Notes under the pieces: model-generated | What the model saw: only the letters and a program-made list of their open reading frames with translations | What the model was told of the DNA's origin: nothing | Database searches by the model: none | Shown: piece after piece, positions 35,002-42,966 of the stretch | How the letters are laid out: every line of letters starts with the position of its first letter | Numbering within the stretch: the stretch's first letter is position 1 | DNA from: Alistipes sp. | GTDB lineage: Bacteria; Bacteroidota; Bacteroidia; Bacteroidales; Rikenellaceae | Length of the DNA stretch: 53,620 nt | Direction: 5' to 3' | Assembly: GCA_017623115.1 (NCBI GenBank) | Contig: JAGAPT010000044.1 | Coordinates: 1 to 53,620, forward strand | Translations under genes and position numbers: made by a program

Positions 35002-35559
35002 TTATACGGTCATAATCTCTTTTTCCTTCTTGGCCAGAATCTCATCCAGCGACTTCGAGAATTTGTCGAGGATTTTCTGTACTTGCGTTTCGCCATCTTT
35101 GGCCTCATCCTCGGGCATGCCCTCCTTCTGTGCCTTCTTGAAGGTCTCGATGGCATCACGACGTGCATTGCGCAGGCTGACACGAGCCGTCTCGGCCTCG
35201 CCACGCGAACGCTTTACGAGCTCCTTACGACGCTCCTCCGTGAGGGGCGGCATCGTCAGACGAATCTGCTCGCCATTGTTCGAGGGGGTCAGGCCGATAT
35301 TCGAGTCGATGATGGCCTTCTCGATGACACGAATCAGGTTTTTATCCCAGGGCTGAATCAGGATAGTCTTGGCATCGGGTACGGTCACCGAGGCGGCACC
35401 CGACACGGGTACCTGCGAACCGTAGTACTCGACCATCACGCCATTCAGCACGTTGACCGAAGCCTTGCCGGCACGGATGTTCAGCAGCTCCTCTTCGAGG
35501 TGGTCGACCGCCTTCTGCATGCGGGTCGAAGCATCATTCAGAATCGTTTTGGTATCCAT
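35002..35559 (-). CDS. frr: Ribosome recycling factor
   Basis: The 185-aa cytosolic factor splits post-termination ribosomes together with EF-G. Full-length family features are seen: MQKAVDHLEEELLNIRAGKASVNVLNGVMVEYYG split over helix 1 and the strand region, then IQPWDKNLIRVIEKAI, the turn LTPSNNGEQIRLTMPPLTEERRKE, and a long C-terminal helix ending near the stop. It is the last gene of a three-gene minus-strand unit after pyrH and a TlpA-like gene (11-base gap). The pyrH-frr association is common in bacteria, though here a thioredoxin-like gene separates them. An outward terminator follows. Confidence 0.98.
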   Translation of the reverse strand: MDTKTILNDASTRMQKAVDHLEEELLNIRAGKASVNVLNGVMVEYYGSQVPVSGAASVTVPDAKTILIQPWDKNLIRVIEKAIIDSNIGLTPSNNGEQIRLTMPPLTEERRKELVKRSRGEAETARVSLRNARRDAIETFKKAQKEGMPEDEAKDGETQVQKILDKFSKSLDEILAKKEKEIMTV

Positions 35560-35570
35560 AGTTTTGCTGT

Positions 35571-36188
35571 TTATTTGTTGTTCAAGGTTGATTCAATCGC
35601 TACAAGCAGTGCATCAAACTCCTCGGGCTCATAGCCTACCGAGGCCAGCACCACCGTACCCTCACGGTCGATGAGGAAGTTGCGCGGGATGTAGTTCGAG
35701 GCGTAGAGGTCGTAGATAGCACGCTCGGGGTCGAGGCCCATGGCGAATGTGTAGCTCATCTGCTCACGGAAGGCGGCTACGGCTTCGCGGGTCTCGCCAC
35801 GCGAGATGGGGAGGAAGATGAACTCCTGACCGCGGAATCGGTCTATCAGGTCGCTCTGTACACGTGCCAACTCCTCACGGCAGGGCGGGCACCACGTAGC
35901 CCAGAAATTGACCAGCACTACGCTACCACGGAGCGACGAGAGGGTTACCTGTCGGCCATCGAACATCGTAACGGTGAAATCGGGGGCGGGCATGCCGGCC
36001 TTCACCAGCGTCGTAGCCTCCAGATCGTCACGCTCGGACTCCTCCATGACCACCGGCTCGGCAGCCTCGTTTGAGTTGTCGCCACCGCCCATCGGGAGGA
36101 CGAGCACCACCATAATCACGACAATCAGAGCCAGCATGAGCCACATCTGAAAGCCGCTTTTTCTCTTTTTGCGAGTTTGAATTGCCAT
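35571..36188 (-). CDS. TlpA/ResA-like membrane-anchored thiol-disulfide protein
   Basis: The 205-aa protein has a basic N-terminus and one membrane anchor (about residues 15-33, WLMLALIVVIMVVLVLPM). An acidic linker and a periplasmic thioredoxin-fold domain follow, with DFTVTMFDGRQVTLSSLRG, VVLVNFWATWCPPCREEL (redox CPPC near residue 105), and the cis-Pro region SNYIPRNFLIDREG. Such proteins reduce or exchange disulfides in envelope proteins or cytochrome maturation. It is placed between pyrH (3-base gap) and frr (11-base gap), an odd position for a redox protein in a translation/nucleotide operon. The start is set by the tight spacing and the positive-inside N-terminus. Confidence 0.92.
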   Translation of the reverse strand: MAIQTRKKRKSGFQMWLMLALIVVIMVVLVLPMGGGDNSNEAAEPVVMEESERDDLEATTLVKAGMPAPDFTVTMFDGRQVTLSSLRGSVVLVNFWATWCPPCREELARVQSDLIDRFRGQEFIFLPISRGETREAVAAFREQMSYTFAMGLDPERAIYDLYASNYIPRNFLIDREGTVVLASVGYEPEEFDALLVAIESTLNNK

Positions 36189-36191
36189 AGT

Positions 36192-36899
36192 TTACAATTT
36201 TACGAGTGTACCTATCTGCTCACCGGCAAGCAGGCGACCCAGGTTGCCGGGCGTATCCATGTCGAAGACGATGATTTGCAGTTTGTTTTCACGGCACAGC
36301 GTAAAGGCCGTCTGATCCATCACCTTCAAACGACGGGCCAAAACCTCATCGAAGGTAATCTCGTCGAACTTCACGGCCGTGGGGTCTTTCTCGGGGTCAG
36401 CCGTGTAGACACCGTCGACACGCGTACCCTTCAACATCACTTCGGCTTCAATCTCGATACCACGCAGTGCCGATGCCGTATCGGTCGTGAAGTAGGGATT
36501 CGACGTGCCACCGCCGATGATGACCACGTAGCCGGCCTCCAGGTACTCAATCGCCTTGGCCTTCGAGAAATACTCGCCGATAGGCTCCATGCGAATCGAG
36601 GTCAGGACTTTGCACTTCACACCGTTATCCTCCAAAGCCGAATGCAGGGCCAGCGAGTTGATAATCGTAGCCAGCATACCCATCTGGTCGCCCTTGACAC
36701 GGTCGAAACCACGCTTGGCACCCGACATGCCACGGAAGATGTTACCGCCGCCGATGACGATGCCGACCTGTACGCCGGCCTCGGCTACTGCCTTGATTTG
36801 TTCGGCATAAGATTGCAGCACGGCCGGGTCGAGACCATATTTTTGCGCTCCCTGGAGCGACTCACCGCTCAACTTGAGAAGAATACGTTGATATTTCAT
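36192..36899 (-). CDS. pyrH: UMP kinase
   Basis: The 235-aa cytosolic enzyme phosphorylates UMP to UDP in pyrimidine synthesis. It shows the bacterial amino-acid-kinase-fold landmarks: YQRILLKLSGESL at the N-terminus, VGIVIGGGNIFRG, MGMLATIINSLAL, VVIIGGGTSNPYFTTDTASALR and KGTRVDGVYTADPEKDPTA. Length is typical of the hexameric bacterial enzyme. It heads the minus-strand pyrH-tlpA-frr unit; a TATCTTCG sequence (plus 36933-36940 reversed) is a weak -7 candidate in the short region shared with the divergent dxs promoter. Confidence 0.98.
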   Translation of the reverse strand: MKYQRILLKLSGESLQGAQKYGLDPAVLQSYAEQIKAVAEAGVQVGIVIGGGNIFRGMSGAKRGFDRVKGDQMGMLATIINSLALHSALEDNGVKCKVLTSIRMEPIGEYFSKAKAIEYLEAGYVVIIGGGTSNPYFTTDTASALRGIEIEAEVMLKGTRVDGVYTADPEKDPTAVKFDEITFDEVLARRLKVMDQTAFTLCRENKLQIIVFDMDTPGNLGRLLAGEQIGTLVKL

Positions 36900-36949
36900 C
36901 GTCCGAAAAGTTTAATTCATTGGTTCGTAATGCGAAGATATAAATTTTC

Positions 36950-36981
36950 TTTGAAAAAACACGCATAAATCCCTATCTTTG
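36950..36981 (+). promoter_or_regulatory. Promoter of dxs, ending 7 bases before its ATG
   Basis: TTTG at 36950-36953, exactly 20 bases, then TATCTTTG at 36974-36981. The dxs ATG starts at 36989, so the transcript should be leaderless or have only a few leader bases. Confidence 0.9.
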
Positions 36982-36988
36982 TGCAGTC

Positions 36989-38863
36989 ATGAAGCAACAA
37001 AACGCAACATATCTCGATAAGATTGACTCCCCTGAGGCCCTCAAGCAGCTTTCGGTGGAGGAGTTGCGTGGCTATTGTGACGAACTGCGCCACTACATCA
37101 TCGAGGCCTGCTCGGTCAACCCCGGCCACCTCGCGTCGAGCCTCGGTACGGTCGAGTTGGCTGCTGCGTTGCACTATGTCTACAACACCCCGAAGGATAA
37201 GTTGGTGTGGGATGTGGGTCACCAGACCTATCCCCATAAAATTATTACGGGGCGTCGAGAGGCTTTCCTCTCGCAGCGTAAATTGGGCGGTATCAGCGGT
37301 TTTCCGCGCATGGCCGAAAGCCCCTACGATGCCTTTGGCGGAGGACATGCTTCGGTCTCGATATCGGCTGCCTTCGGTATGGCCAAAGCTGCCGAGTTGC
37401 AGGGTAGCGACGAGAAGATTGTTGCCGTGATCGGCGACGGCTCGATGACCGGAGGCCTGGCCTTCGAGGGGTTAAACAATGCCGGAGCCAATCGTTCGAC
37501 GGATCTGCTCGTTATCTTGAATGATAACCAGATGGCCATCGACCAGGCGACGGGTGCTCTGAAGAGTTATCTGCTGAAAATCACCTCCTCGGTGCACTAC
37601 AACCGCTTCAAGCAGACCCTTTGGGGGTGGCTGTCGCATACGCCTCGTCTGCTGCGTATGTGCCAGAAGATGGGCAACGCCCTGAAGCAGGTGCTGCTCG
37701 GACGCAGCAACCTCTTCGAGAGCCTCAATTTCCGCTATTTCGGCCCCATTGACGGTCATAATCTGCCCGAGCTGGTGCGCACGCTGCGAGCGTTGCGTGA
37801 CATCCCGGGCCCCAAGTTGCTGCACGTGCTGACGGTCAAGGGTAAGGGCTATACCCCTGCCGAGCAGAATCAAACCGTGTGGCACGCTCCGGGGTGTTTC
37901 AACCCCGATACGGGCGAACGTATTGCATCGCCCAAAGAGGCTGCCCGTTACCAGGATGTCTTTGGCGAGACGCTGGTCGATTTGGCCCGTGCCGATCGAC
38001 GGGTGGTGGGTATCACCGCCGCCATGCCCTCGGGGTGTGGCATGAGCCGCCTGATGGAGGAGATGCCCGAGCGCACCTTCGATGTCGGCATTGCCGAGGG
38101 ACATGCCGTTACCTTTGCTGCCGGATTGGCCGCTTCGGGCATGGTGCCCTTCTGTGCCATCTACTCGACCTTTATGCAGCGCGCCTATGACAATGTGATT
38201 CATGACGTGGCGATTCAGGGCCTTCCGGTTGTCTTCTGCCTCGACCGAGGCGGTATCGTTGGCGAGGATGGCGTTACGCACCATGGTCTGTTTGATATGG
38301 CCGCCTTTGGTGCTATCCCCGGTTTGACAATTGCCGCACCGGCCAATGAACGGGAGTTGCGCAACTTGATGTACACGGCCTTGCATGCCGGAAAACCCTG
38401 GATGATTCGCTATCCGCGTGGTACGGGCGAGGGAGTTGCGTGGCGCAATGAACCCTTCGAGCCGATTACCGAGGGGCGGGGTCGTTGCTTGCGTGAAGGC
38501 TCGGATGTGGCGATTCTCTCGGTCGGAACAACGGCACATGCCGCTGCCGAGGCGGTGGCTCTTGCCGCAAAGGAGGGCCTTTCGGTGGCGCACTACGATC
38601 TTCGCTTCGTGAAACCGCTTGACACGAGACTCGTGGAGGAGGTGGGACGACGCTTCCGCCGCATCATCACGATTGAGGATGGGTCGCTCCGTGGCGGCGT
38701 GGGCGAGGCTGTGGCTGCCCAGCTGGCCGACTGCGGTCTGCATCCCGAAATCATCCGTCTGGGTATTGCCGACCAGTGGGTCGAGCATGGCACACCGGCC
38801 GAACTGCACGCTCAATGCGGTTACGATACGGAGGCTCTGCTGCGAGCCTTAGGGCTAAGGTAG
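36989..38863 (+). CDS. dxs: 1-deoxy-D-xylulose-5-phosphate synthase
   Basis: This 624-aa thiamin-diphosphate enzyme condenses pyruvate and glyceraldehyde 3-phosphate in the first step of the MEP isoprenoid pathway. It shows VNPGHLASSLGTVELAAALH, WDVGHQTYPHKIITGR, GGGHASVSISAAFGMA and the ThDP motif VIGDGSMTGGLAFEGLNNAG. The transketolase pyrimidine-binding domain (AEGHAVTFAAGLA, DRGGIVGEDGVTHHG) and a C-terminal domain with ITIEDGSLRGGVG complete it. Length is normal. It has a perfect promoter placed so close that no leader exists. The lipocalin gene follows by 43 bases and could be co-transcribed. Confidence 0.97.
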   Translation: MKQQNATYLDKIDSPEALKQLSVEELRGYCDELRHYIIEACSVNPGHLASSLGTVELAAALHYVYNTPKDKLVWDVGHQTYPHKIITGRREAFLSQRKLGGISGFPRMAESPYDAFGGGHASVSISAAFGMAKAAELQGSDEKIVAVIGDGSMTGGLAFEGLNNAGANRSTDLLVILNDNQMAIDQATGALKSYLLKITSSVHYNRFKQTLWGWLSHTPRLLRMCQKMGNALKQVLLGRSNLFESLNFRYFGPIDGHNLPELVRTLRALRDIPGPKLLHVLTVKGKGYTPAEQNQTVWHAPGCFNPDTGERIASPKEAARYQDVFGETLVDLARADRRVVGITAAMPSGCGMSRLMEEMPERTFDVGIAEGHAVTFAAGLAASGMVPFCAIYSTFMQRAYDNVIHDVAIQGLPVVFCLDRGGIVGEDGVTHHGLFDMAAFGAIPGLTIAAPANERELRNLMYTALHAGKPWMIRYPRGTGEGVAWRNEPFEPITEGRGRCLREGSDVAILSVGTTAHAAAEAVALAAKEGLSVAHYDLRFVKPLDTRLVEEVGRRFRRIITIEDGSLRGGVGEAVAAQLADCGLHPEIIRLGIADQWVEHGTPAELHAQCGYDTEALLRALGLR

Positions 38864-38906
38864 TCGTTGCGCGATGTGGCACGGTCTGTGCTTCATCGTC
38901 TTTGCT

Positions 38907-39470
38907 ATGAAATACATCTTACTATCTTCGATTATGGTGGTGCTGGCGAGTTGCCTCTTCAGCGCTCCCGCCCACGGCATTGACCGACGCACGGTTCCCA
39001 CACTCGATTTGAACCGCTTCTTGGGCCATTGGTACGAAATTGCCCGCTTTGACCATCGCTTCGAGCGACACCTCGAGGCGGTCGAGACCGACTACAAACG
39101 CCTTCCCGACGGGAAAATAGAGGTGCTCAATCGGGGCATCGACAGCCGCACGGGCAAGGTGGAGACGGCCCGTGGCAAGGCACACACGACCGACGAGGCG
39201 GGTCGTCTGCGTGTCTCCTTCTTCTGGTTTTTCTATTCGGATTACAACATCCTGGAGATAGATGCCGATTATGAGTGGGCACTCATCGGAGGCCGCTCGC
39301 CCAAATACCTCTGGATTTTGGCACGTCAGCCCCATCTCGACCAGGCCACCCTCGACTACATCCTACGCTTGGCACAGCAGCGCGGATACCCGACGGGCGA
39401 ACTGATTTTTGTACGTCAGCCCGCCGCAGGTCATGCTACCGAGCAGCAGATTCCTCGTGCCTCGATCTGA
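38907..39470 (+). CDS. Blc-type lipocalin lipoprotein
   Basis: The 187-aa protein is a bacterial lipocalin, likely an outer-membrane lipoprotein that binds fatty acids or lysophospholipids and helps membrane repair. The lipobox is VVLASC (lipidation at Cys16 from the ATG at 38907). Lipocalin signature 1 is LDLNRFLGHWYEIARFDHRFER, followed by YDR-like strands, a SFFWFFYSDYNILEID segment and YLWILARQP, with the expected C-terminal helix (DQATLDYILRLAQQRGY). An in-frame ATG at 38874 lies upstream but would spoil the signal. Its last 40 bases overlap the convergent radical SAM gene, leaving no room for a private terminator. Confidence 0.9.
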   Translation: MKYILLSSIMVVLASCLFSAPAHGIDRRTVPTLDLNRFLGHWYEIARFDHRFERHLEAVETDYKRLPDGKIEVLNRGIDSRTGKVETARGKAHTTDEAGRLRVSFFWFFYSDYNILEIDADYEWALIGGRSPKYLWILARQPHLDQATLDYILRLAQQRGYPTGELIFVRQPAAGHATEQQIPRASI

Positions 39471-40204
39471 GCCGCAATCTGTTGCAACTCCTCGCGTGAT
39501 ACCCGCTCCAGTGTCCGGCAGGGGGTGTCGCGGTCGATGGAGTAGATCATTACCTGCCGCGGGTGCAGTTGCTCGACCAATGCGACCCATGCCGCCACCT
39601 CTTCGGGAGTGGTGTTGTCAATCGGTGTGCCGTCGCACTCGCCTCGCAGGAACATCGTCTGCAGGATGAAATCGCCGTCGAATTGTGCCAACTGCTCTAC
39701 GATGCGTGCCACCGTGTAGGAGGCTTGGTGGGGGCGGTTCATGCGCTGCACGGTGTGGTCAAAGGCAGAGTCGAGTTTGAGGATGTTGTTCTCGACCCGT
39801 TTCAAGGCCCGAACCACGTCGGCACGATGCAGTTGCGTGGCATTCGATAGGACCGAGATACGGGCCTTGGGGCAGTAGCGGTCGCGCAGTAGGCGTGTAT
39901 CCTCGATGATGGCCTCAAATTCGGGGTGCATCGTCGGCTCGCCATTGCCGGCAAAGGTAATCACATCGGGCAACAGCTCCTCCTCGACCATCTGTTGTAG
40001 TTTGGCCTCCAGTCGCTCGCTCACTACGGCCCGATGGGCAAAGGTGCGCTCTCCGCGACGTTCGGCATTCCATCCACATTCGCAGTAGATGCAGTCGAAG
40101 GTGCAGAGTTTGGCGTGTTGGGGCAGCAGATTGACACCCAGCGAAATGCCAAGTCGTCGTGAGCGAACGGGCCCGAAAATTACCTCTTCAAACAAAGCTG
40201 TCAT
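39431..40204 (-). CDS. Radical SAM protein of unknown substrate
   Basis: The 257-aa cytosolic protein has a radical SAM core: GPVRSRRLGISLGVNLLP, then CTFDCIYCECG, giving the CxxxCxxC iron-sulfur motif near residue 35. The GNGEPTMHPEF motif follows, then SVLSNATQL and a partial barrel. The pattern matches a family of small stand-alone radical SAM proteins common in anaerobes, whose substrate I do not know. The last ~85 residues include QVMIYSIDRDTPCRTLERVS and two C-terminal cysteines (GICCSVA). It lies 66 bases after the S9 peptidase gene on the same strand and overlaps the convergent lipocalin gene by 40 bases. Confidence 0.87.
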   Translation of the reverse strand: MTALFEEVIFGPVRSRRLGISLGVNLLPQHAKLCTFDCIYCECGWNAERRGERTFAHRAVVSERLEAKLQQMVEEELLPDVITFAGNGEPTMHPEFEAIIEDTRLLRDRYCPKARISVLSNATQLHRADVVRALKRVENNILKLDSAFDHTVQRMNRPHQASYTVARIVEQLAQFDGDFILQTMFLRGECDGTPIDNTTPEEVAAWVALVEQLHPRQVMIYSIDRDTPCRTLERVSREELQQIAAQIEARGICCSVA

Positions 40205-40270
40205 AGCACTTCTTGTTGAGTCGATTTGTACACAAATAAGGTACCGAGGTTGGTATAGACCGGATACTTG

Positions 40271-42391
40271 TTATAGATAATCGGCAAAGTAGTCGGTTAC
40301 CTTCTGCATCAGATGCACACGGTCCTTGCCTCGTACATTGTGCTCGTGAGTCGGGTAGGGGAAGTAGTCGACCTGTACCCCCTCCTCGATGCAGCAACGC
40401 ACGAAGTTCAGGCTGTGTTGCCATACCACCACGGGGTCGATGGCTCCCTGGCAAATCAGCAATTTCCCCTTCAGATGCTTGGCTTTTGTCAGGAGGCTTG
40501 TCGAGGCATATCCCTCGGGGTTAGCCTGCGGACTATCCATGTAGCGTTCGCCATACATCACTTCATACCACTTCCAGTCGATGACCGGTCCTCCGGCAAC
40601 CCCCACTTTGAAGCGGTCGGGGTAGTGGGTCATGAGCGAAATGGTCATAAAACCACCATACGACCAGCCATGTACACCGACACGCTCACGGTCGGCCCAA
40701 GGGTGCGACAACAGCCAATCGAGTCCTGCAATCTGGTCCTCCATCTCGCAGCGACCACACTGGCGGTGGATGGCCTGCTCAAATGCCAATCCACGGCGTG
40801 ACGTGCCTCGATTGTCCATCACAAAGACGATGTGTCCACGTTGAGCCATCAGCATCTCCCAACGACGCAGGAGCGCCTGGTGGCTGTTCTGTACCATCTG
40901 CGAGTGCGGACCGCCATAGACATAGAGGATGACGGGGTATTTCTTCGTCGGATCGAAGTCGTGGGGCTTGATGAGTCGGTAGTAGTTTTCGTAGCGACCG
41001 TCGGCACTCTTCACCGTGCCGAGCGTAATCTCGCCATAGTTGAGTGTTCGACTGGGGTCTTCGGCACGGAGCAGTTCACGATTCAGACGACCCTCGGTCG
41101 AGGCCAGTCGTACCACGCGGGGCACGTTGAGCGACGAGTAGTTGTCGATGAAGTAACGGCCGTCGGGGCTGACCAGGCAGGTGTGCCACCCAACATCGGG
41201 TGTCAGGCGACGACTCTTTCCCGTGCGCAAATCGAGACGGAAGAGGTGTTGCTCGACGGGAGATACCTCGGCCGAATAATAATAGAGGTGGCGTCCGTTG
41301 AGTTGCAACGGCTCGACATCGGCATCCACCTTGGTCAGTCGCTCAACCCACCCCTCGCTCAGCGAGCAGAGGTAGATGTTGCGATAGCCGTCGCGGTTGG
41401 CCGTCGTGTAGAGGTATTTATCGGCATCATCCTTCAGGAATTGGATGGGGTGCAGGGGCTCGACATACTTCGTGTTACGCTCCTCGAGCACCGTGCGCAA
41501 CAGACGACCATCCTCGACGGCATATTCATTCAGACGCATGTGCTTCTGGGTGCGGTCGAGCACCTGGATGTAGATGCGGTCCGAGGAGGGCCCCCATGCG
41601 ATGTTGGTCAGGTAACGCTCCTTGTCGAAGTCGACGGCCTTGATGGTGATGGTTTTCCCCGTCTCGAAGTTGTAAATGTCGAGAGCCACACGCTCCGAGG
41701 GCATACCGGCCATCGGGTATTTAATCTCGACGAGCGAGCCCGTGCGCGAGGTAACATCGAGGAGTGGGAAGTTTGTAACGTGGCTCTCATCCTTGCGGTA
41801 GAAGGCTACCTTCATCAGGTCGGGCGAGACAAACGTGCCGCTCGTGATACCAAATTCGTTGCGGCTCACGACCTGTCCGCAGACGATGTTCTTATCCGCA
41901 TAGTCGGTAATGGGATGCTCGGCACCATTGCGATCGCTCCAGTAGAGGTTGTTCGCACGGTTGTAGAGAAAACGTCCCTCGTCGGCATAGACGGCATGCT
42001 CTGCTCCTTCGGGTGCAGCATATTTGTGTACGAGCGTATCGGCTATGGGGTCAATGCCGATGAGGTAACGGCCAGCCTGAAAGCGCATCGTTCCCCGACG
42101 TGTGAGGCGGTGGGGGGGCAGTTGTTTCAGGTCGGTGCCTGCCGTGCGGTTGAGTCGCTCGAGGGTGGTTAGCAGTGTGCGGCGTGCCGTGCGCGGCTCT
42201 ACGGCGAAGAGCGAGTCGCCCTCTATAACGGTGTAGAGGGCTCCATCGGCTCGCCACGTGCAGTGCAGATTCTCGACACGGAGTCCGGTGCCCAGCACCG
42301 CCTCCTCCATGGTTAACAGGCGCAATGACTCCTGCGCCTCGATTGCCGGCATGCTCATCATGACCATCAATAGTAAGAGTAATCGTTTCAT
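40271..42391 (-). CDS. S9 family dipeptidyl-peptidase IV-like serine peptidase
   Basis: This exported 706-aa peptidase has a signal peptide (MKRLLLLLMVMMSMPAIEAQ), an N-terminal beta-propeller (about residues 30-450) and a C-terminal alpha/beta-hydrolase domain. The catalytic triad is readable as Ser in GVHGWSYGGFMT (about residue 577), Asp in GAIDPVV (about 653) and His in THEHNV (about 684). The family trims X-Pro or similar dipeptides from peptides in the periplasm of asaccharolytic and proteolytic Bacteroidetes. The ATG at 42391 is chosen; the open frame to 42631 has no signal sequence and would overrun the acpP promoter region. The 250-bp divergent gap to acpP includes CCATTCG/CGAATGG arms and a doubled CGCCAC(AC)ATTTGG motif. 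Confidence 0.93.
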   Translation of the reverse strand: MKRLLLLLMVMMSMPAIEAQESLRLLTMEEAVLGTGLRVENLHCTWRADGALYTVIEGDSLFAVEPRTARRTLLTTLERLNRTAGTDLKQLPPHRLTRRGTMRFQAGRYLIGIDPIADTLVHKYAAPEGAEHAVYADEGRFLYNRANNLYWSDRNGAEHPITDYADKNIVCGQVVSRNEFGITSGTFVSPDLMKVAFYRKDESHVTNFPLLDVTSRTGSLVEIKYPMAGMPSERVALDIYNFETGKTITIKAVDFDKERYLTNIAWGPSSDRIYIQVLDRTQKHMRLNEYAVEDGRLLRTVLEERNTKYVEPLHPIQFLKDDADKYLYTTANRDGYRNIYLCSLSEGWVERLTKVDADVEPLQLNGRHLYYYSAEVSPVEQHLFRLDLRTGKSRRLTPDVGWHTCLVSPDGRYFIDNYSSLNVPRVVRLASTEGRLNRELLRAEDPSRTLNYGEITLGTVKSADGRYENYYRLIKPHDFDPTKKYPVILYVYGGPHSQMVQNSHQALLRRWEMLMAQRGHIVFVMDNRGTSRRGLAFEQAIHRQCGRCEMEDQIAGLDWLLSHPWADRERVGVHGWSYGGFMTISLMTHYPDRFKVGVAGGPVIDWKWYEVMYGERYMDSPQANPEGYASTSLLTKAKHLKGKLLICQGAIDPVVVWQHSLNFVRCCIEEGVQVDYFPYPTHEHNVRGKDRVHLMQKVTDYFADYL

Positions 42392-42593
42392 GAATGAATG
42401 GTAGCGTTTAACGCTGTAAAAGTACATTTTATTCCTCGAATCTGCAATTTTACCCCCTCCCGAGCACACTTTTTTTTGCCCCATTCGCCACACATTTGGC
42501 CACCGAATGGGGCCATCGGCCACCCTCAAGCACCTGTTCGCCACATTTGGAGTCGAGAAGCGGAGGTTGGTGGCGTGTTGCGCTATCTTTGCC

Positions 42594-42601
42594 GCCGATA
42601 T
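42594..42601 (+). promoter_or_regulatory. -7 element of the acpP operon
   Basis: TATCTTTG lies 42 bases before the acpP ATG; the -33 region (TTGG near 42567) is weak. Upstream are inverted CCATTCG/CGAATGG arms that could bind a regulator. Confidence 0.65.
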
Positions 42602-42643
42602 CAGTTTTTCCAACTTATCAAATGTGTACAATTATGACGGAAA

Positions 42644-42870
42644 TTCAACGTAAAATCACGGAAATTGTCGTGAATAAATTGGGTGTAAATCCGGCGGAGG
42701 TAACCCCCGAGGCGAGCTTTACAAACCATCTTGGAGCCGATTCGCTCGATACGGTCGAGTTGATTATGGAGTTCGAGAAGGCCTTCAATATTCAGATTTC
42801 CGACGATGACGCACTGACCATCTCGACCGTAGGCGACGCTGTTGCCTACATCGAGCAGCATACGAAGTAG
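42644..42870 (+). CDS. acpP: Acyl carrier protein
   Basis: The 75-aa acidic protein carries the phosphopantetheine site [18 protein letters not shown], with Ser in DSL, and the family ending [12 protein letters not shown]. Length and charge are normal. An ATG at 42632 is also in frame, but 42644 ([12 protein letters not shown]) fits family starts best. It could be the housekeeping ACP, yet its start is unusually divergent and it leads a run with an acyl ligase, an ETF-like fusion and an acyl-CoA dehydrogenase, so it may instead be dedicated to that pathway. A GC-rich terminator-like hairpin follows before the ligase gene. Confidence 0.93.
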
Positions 42871-42887
42871 TCTGAAAGTGCGCTTGT

Positions 42888-42934
42888 GCCCGCGGGGAGG
42901 AACCCATCATCCACCTCTCGGGCCTCTTTTTTTC
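42888..42934 (+). terminator. Terminator after acpP
   Basis: GCCCG/CGGGC with inner GG-AGG/CCTC pairing and a long loop, followed by T8 at 42926-42933. It may be partial, allowing some transcription into the ligase gene. Confidence 0.65.
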
Positions 42935-42966
42935 TCGCCGTTTCACCTGATTTTTATTTATAAACG

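Noticed and set aside
42392-42631. An 80-residue N-terminal extension of the S9 peptidase
   Set aside because: It would bury the signal peptide inside the protein and overlap the acpP promoter region; the ATG at 42391 directly starts a signal peptide.
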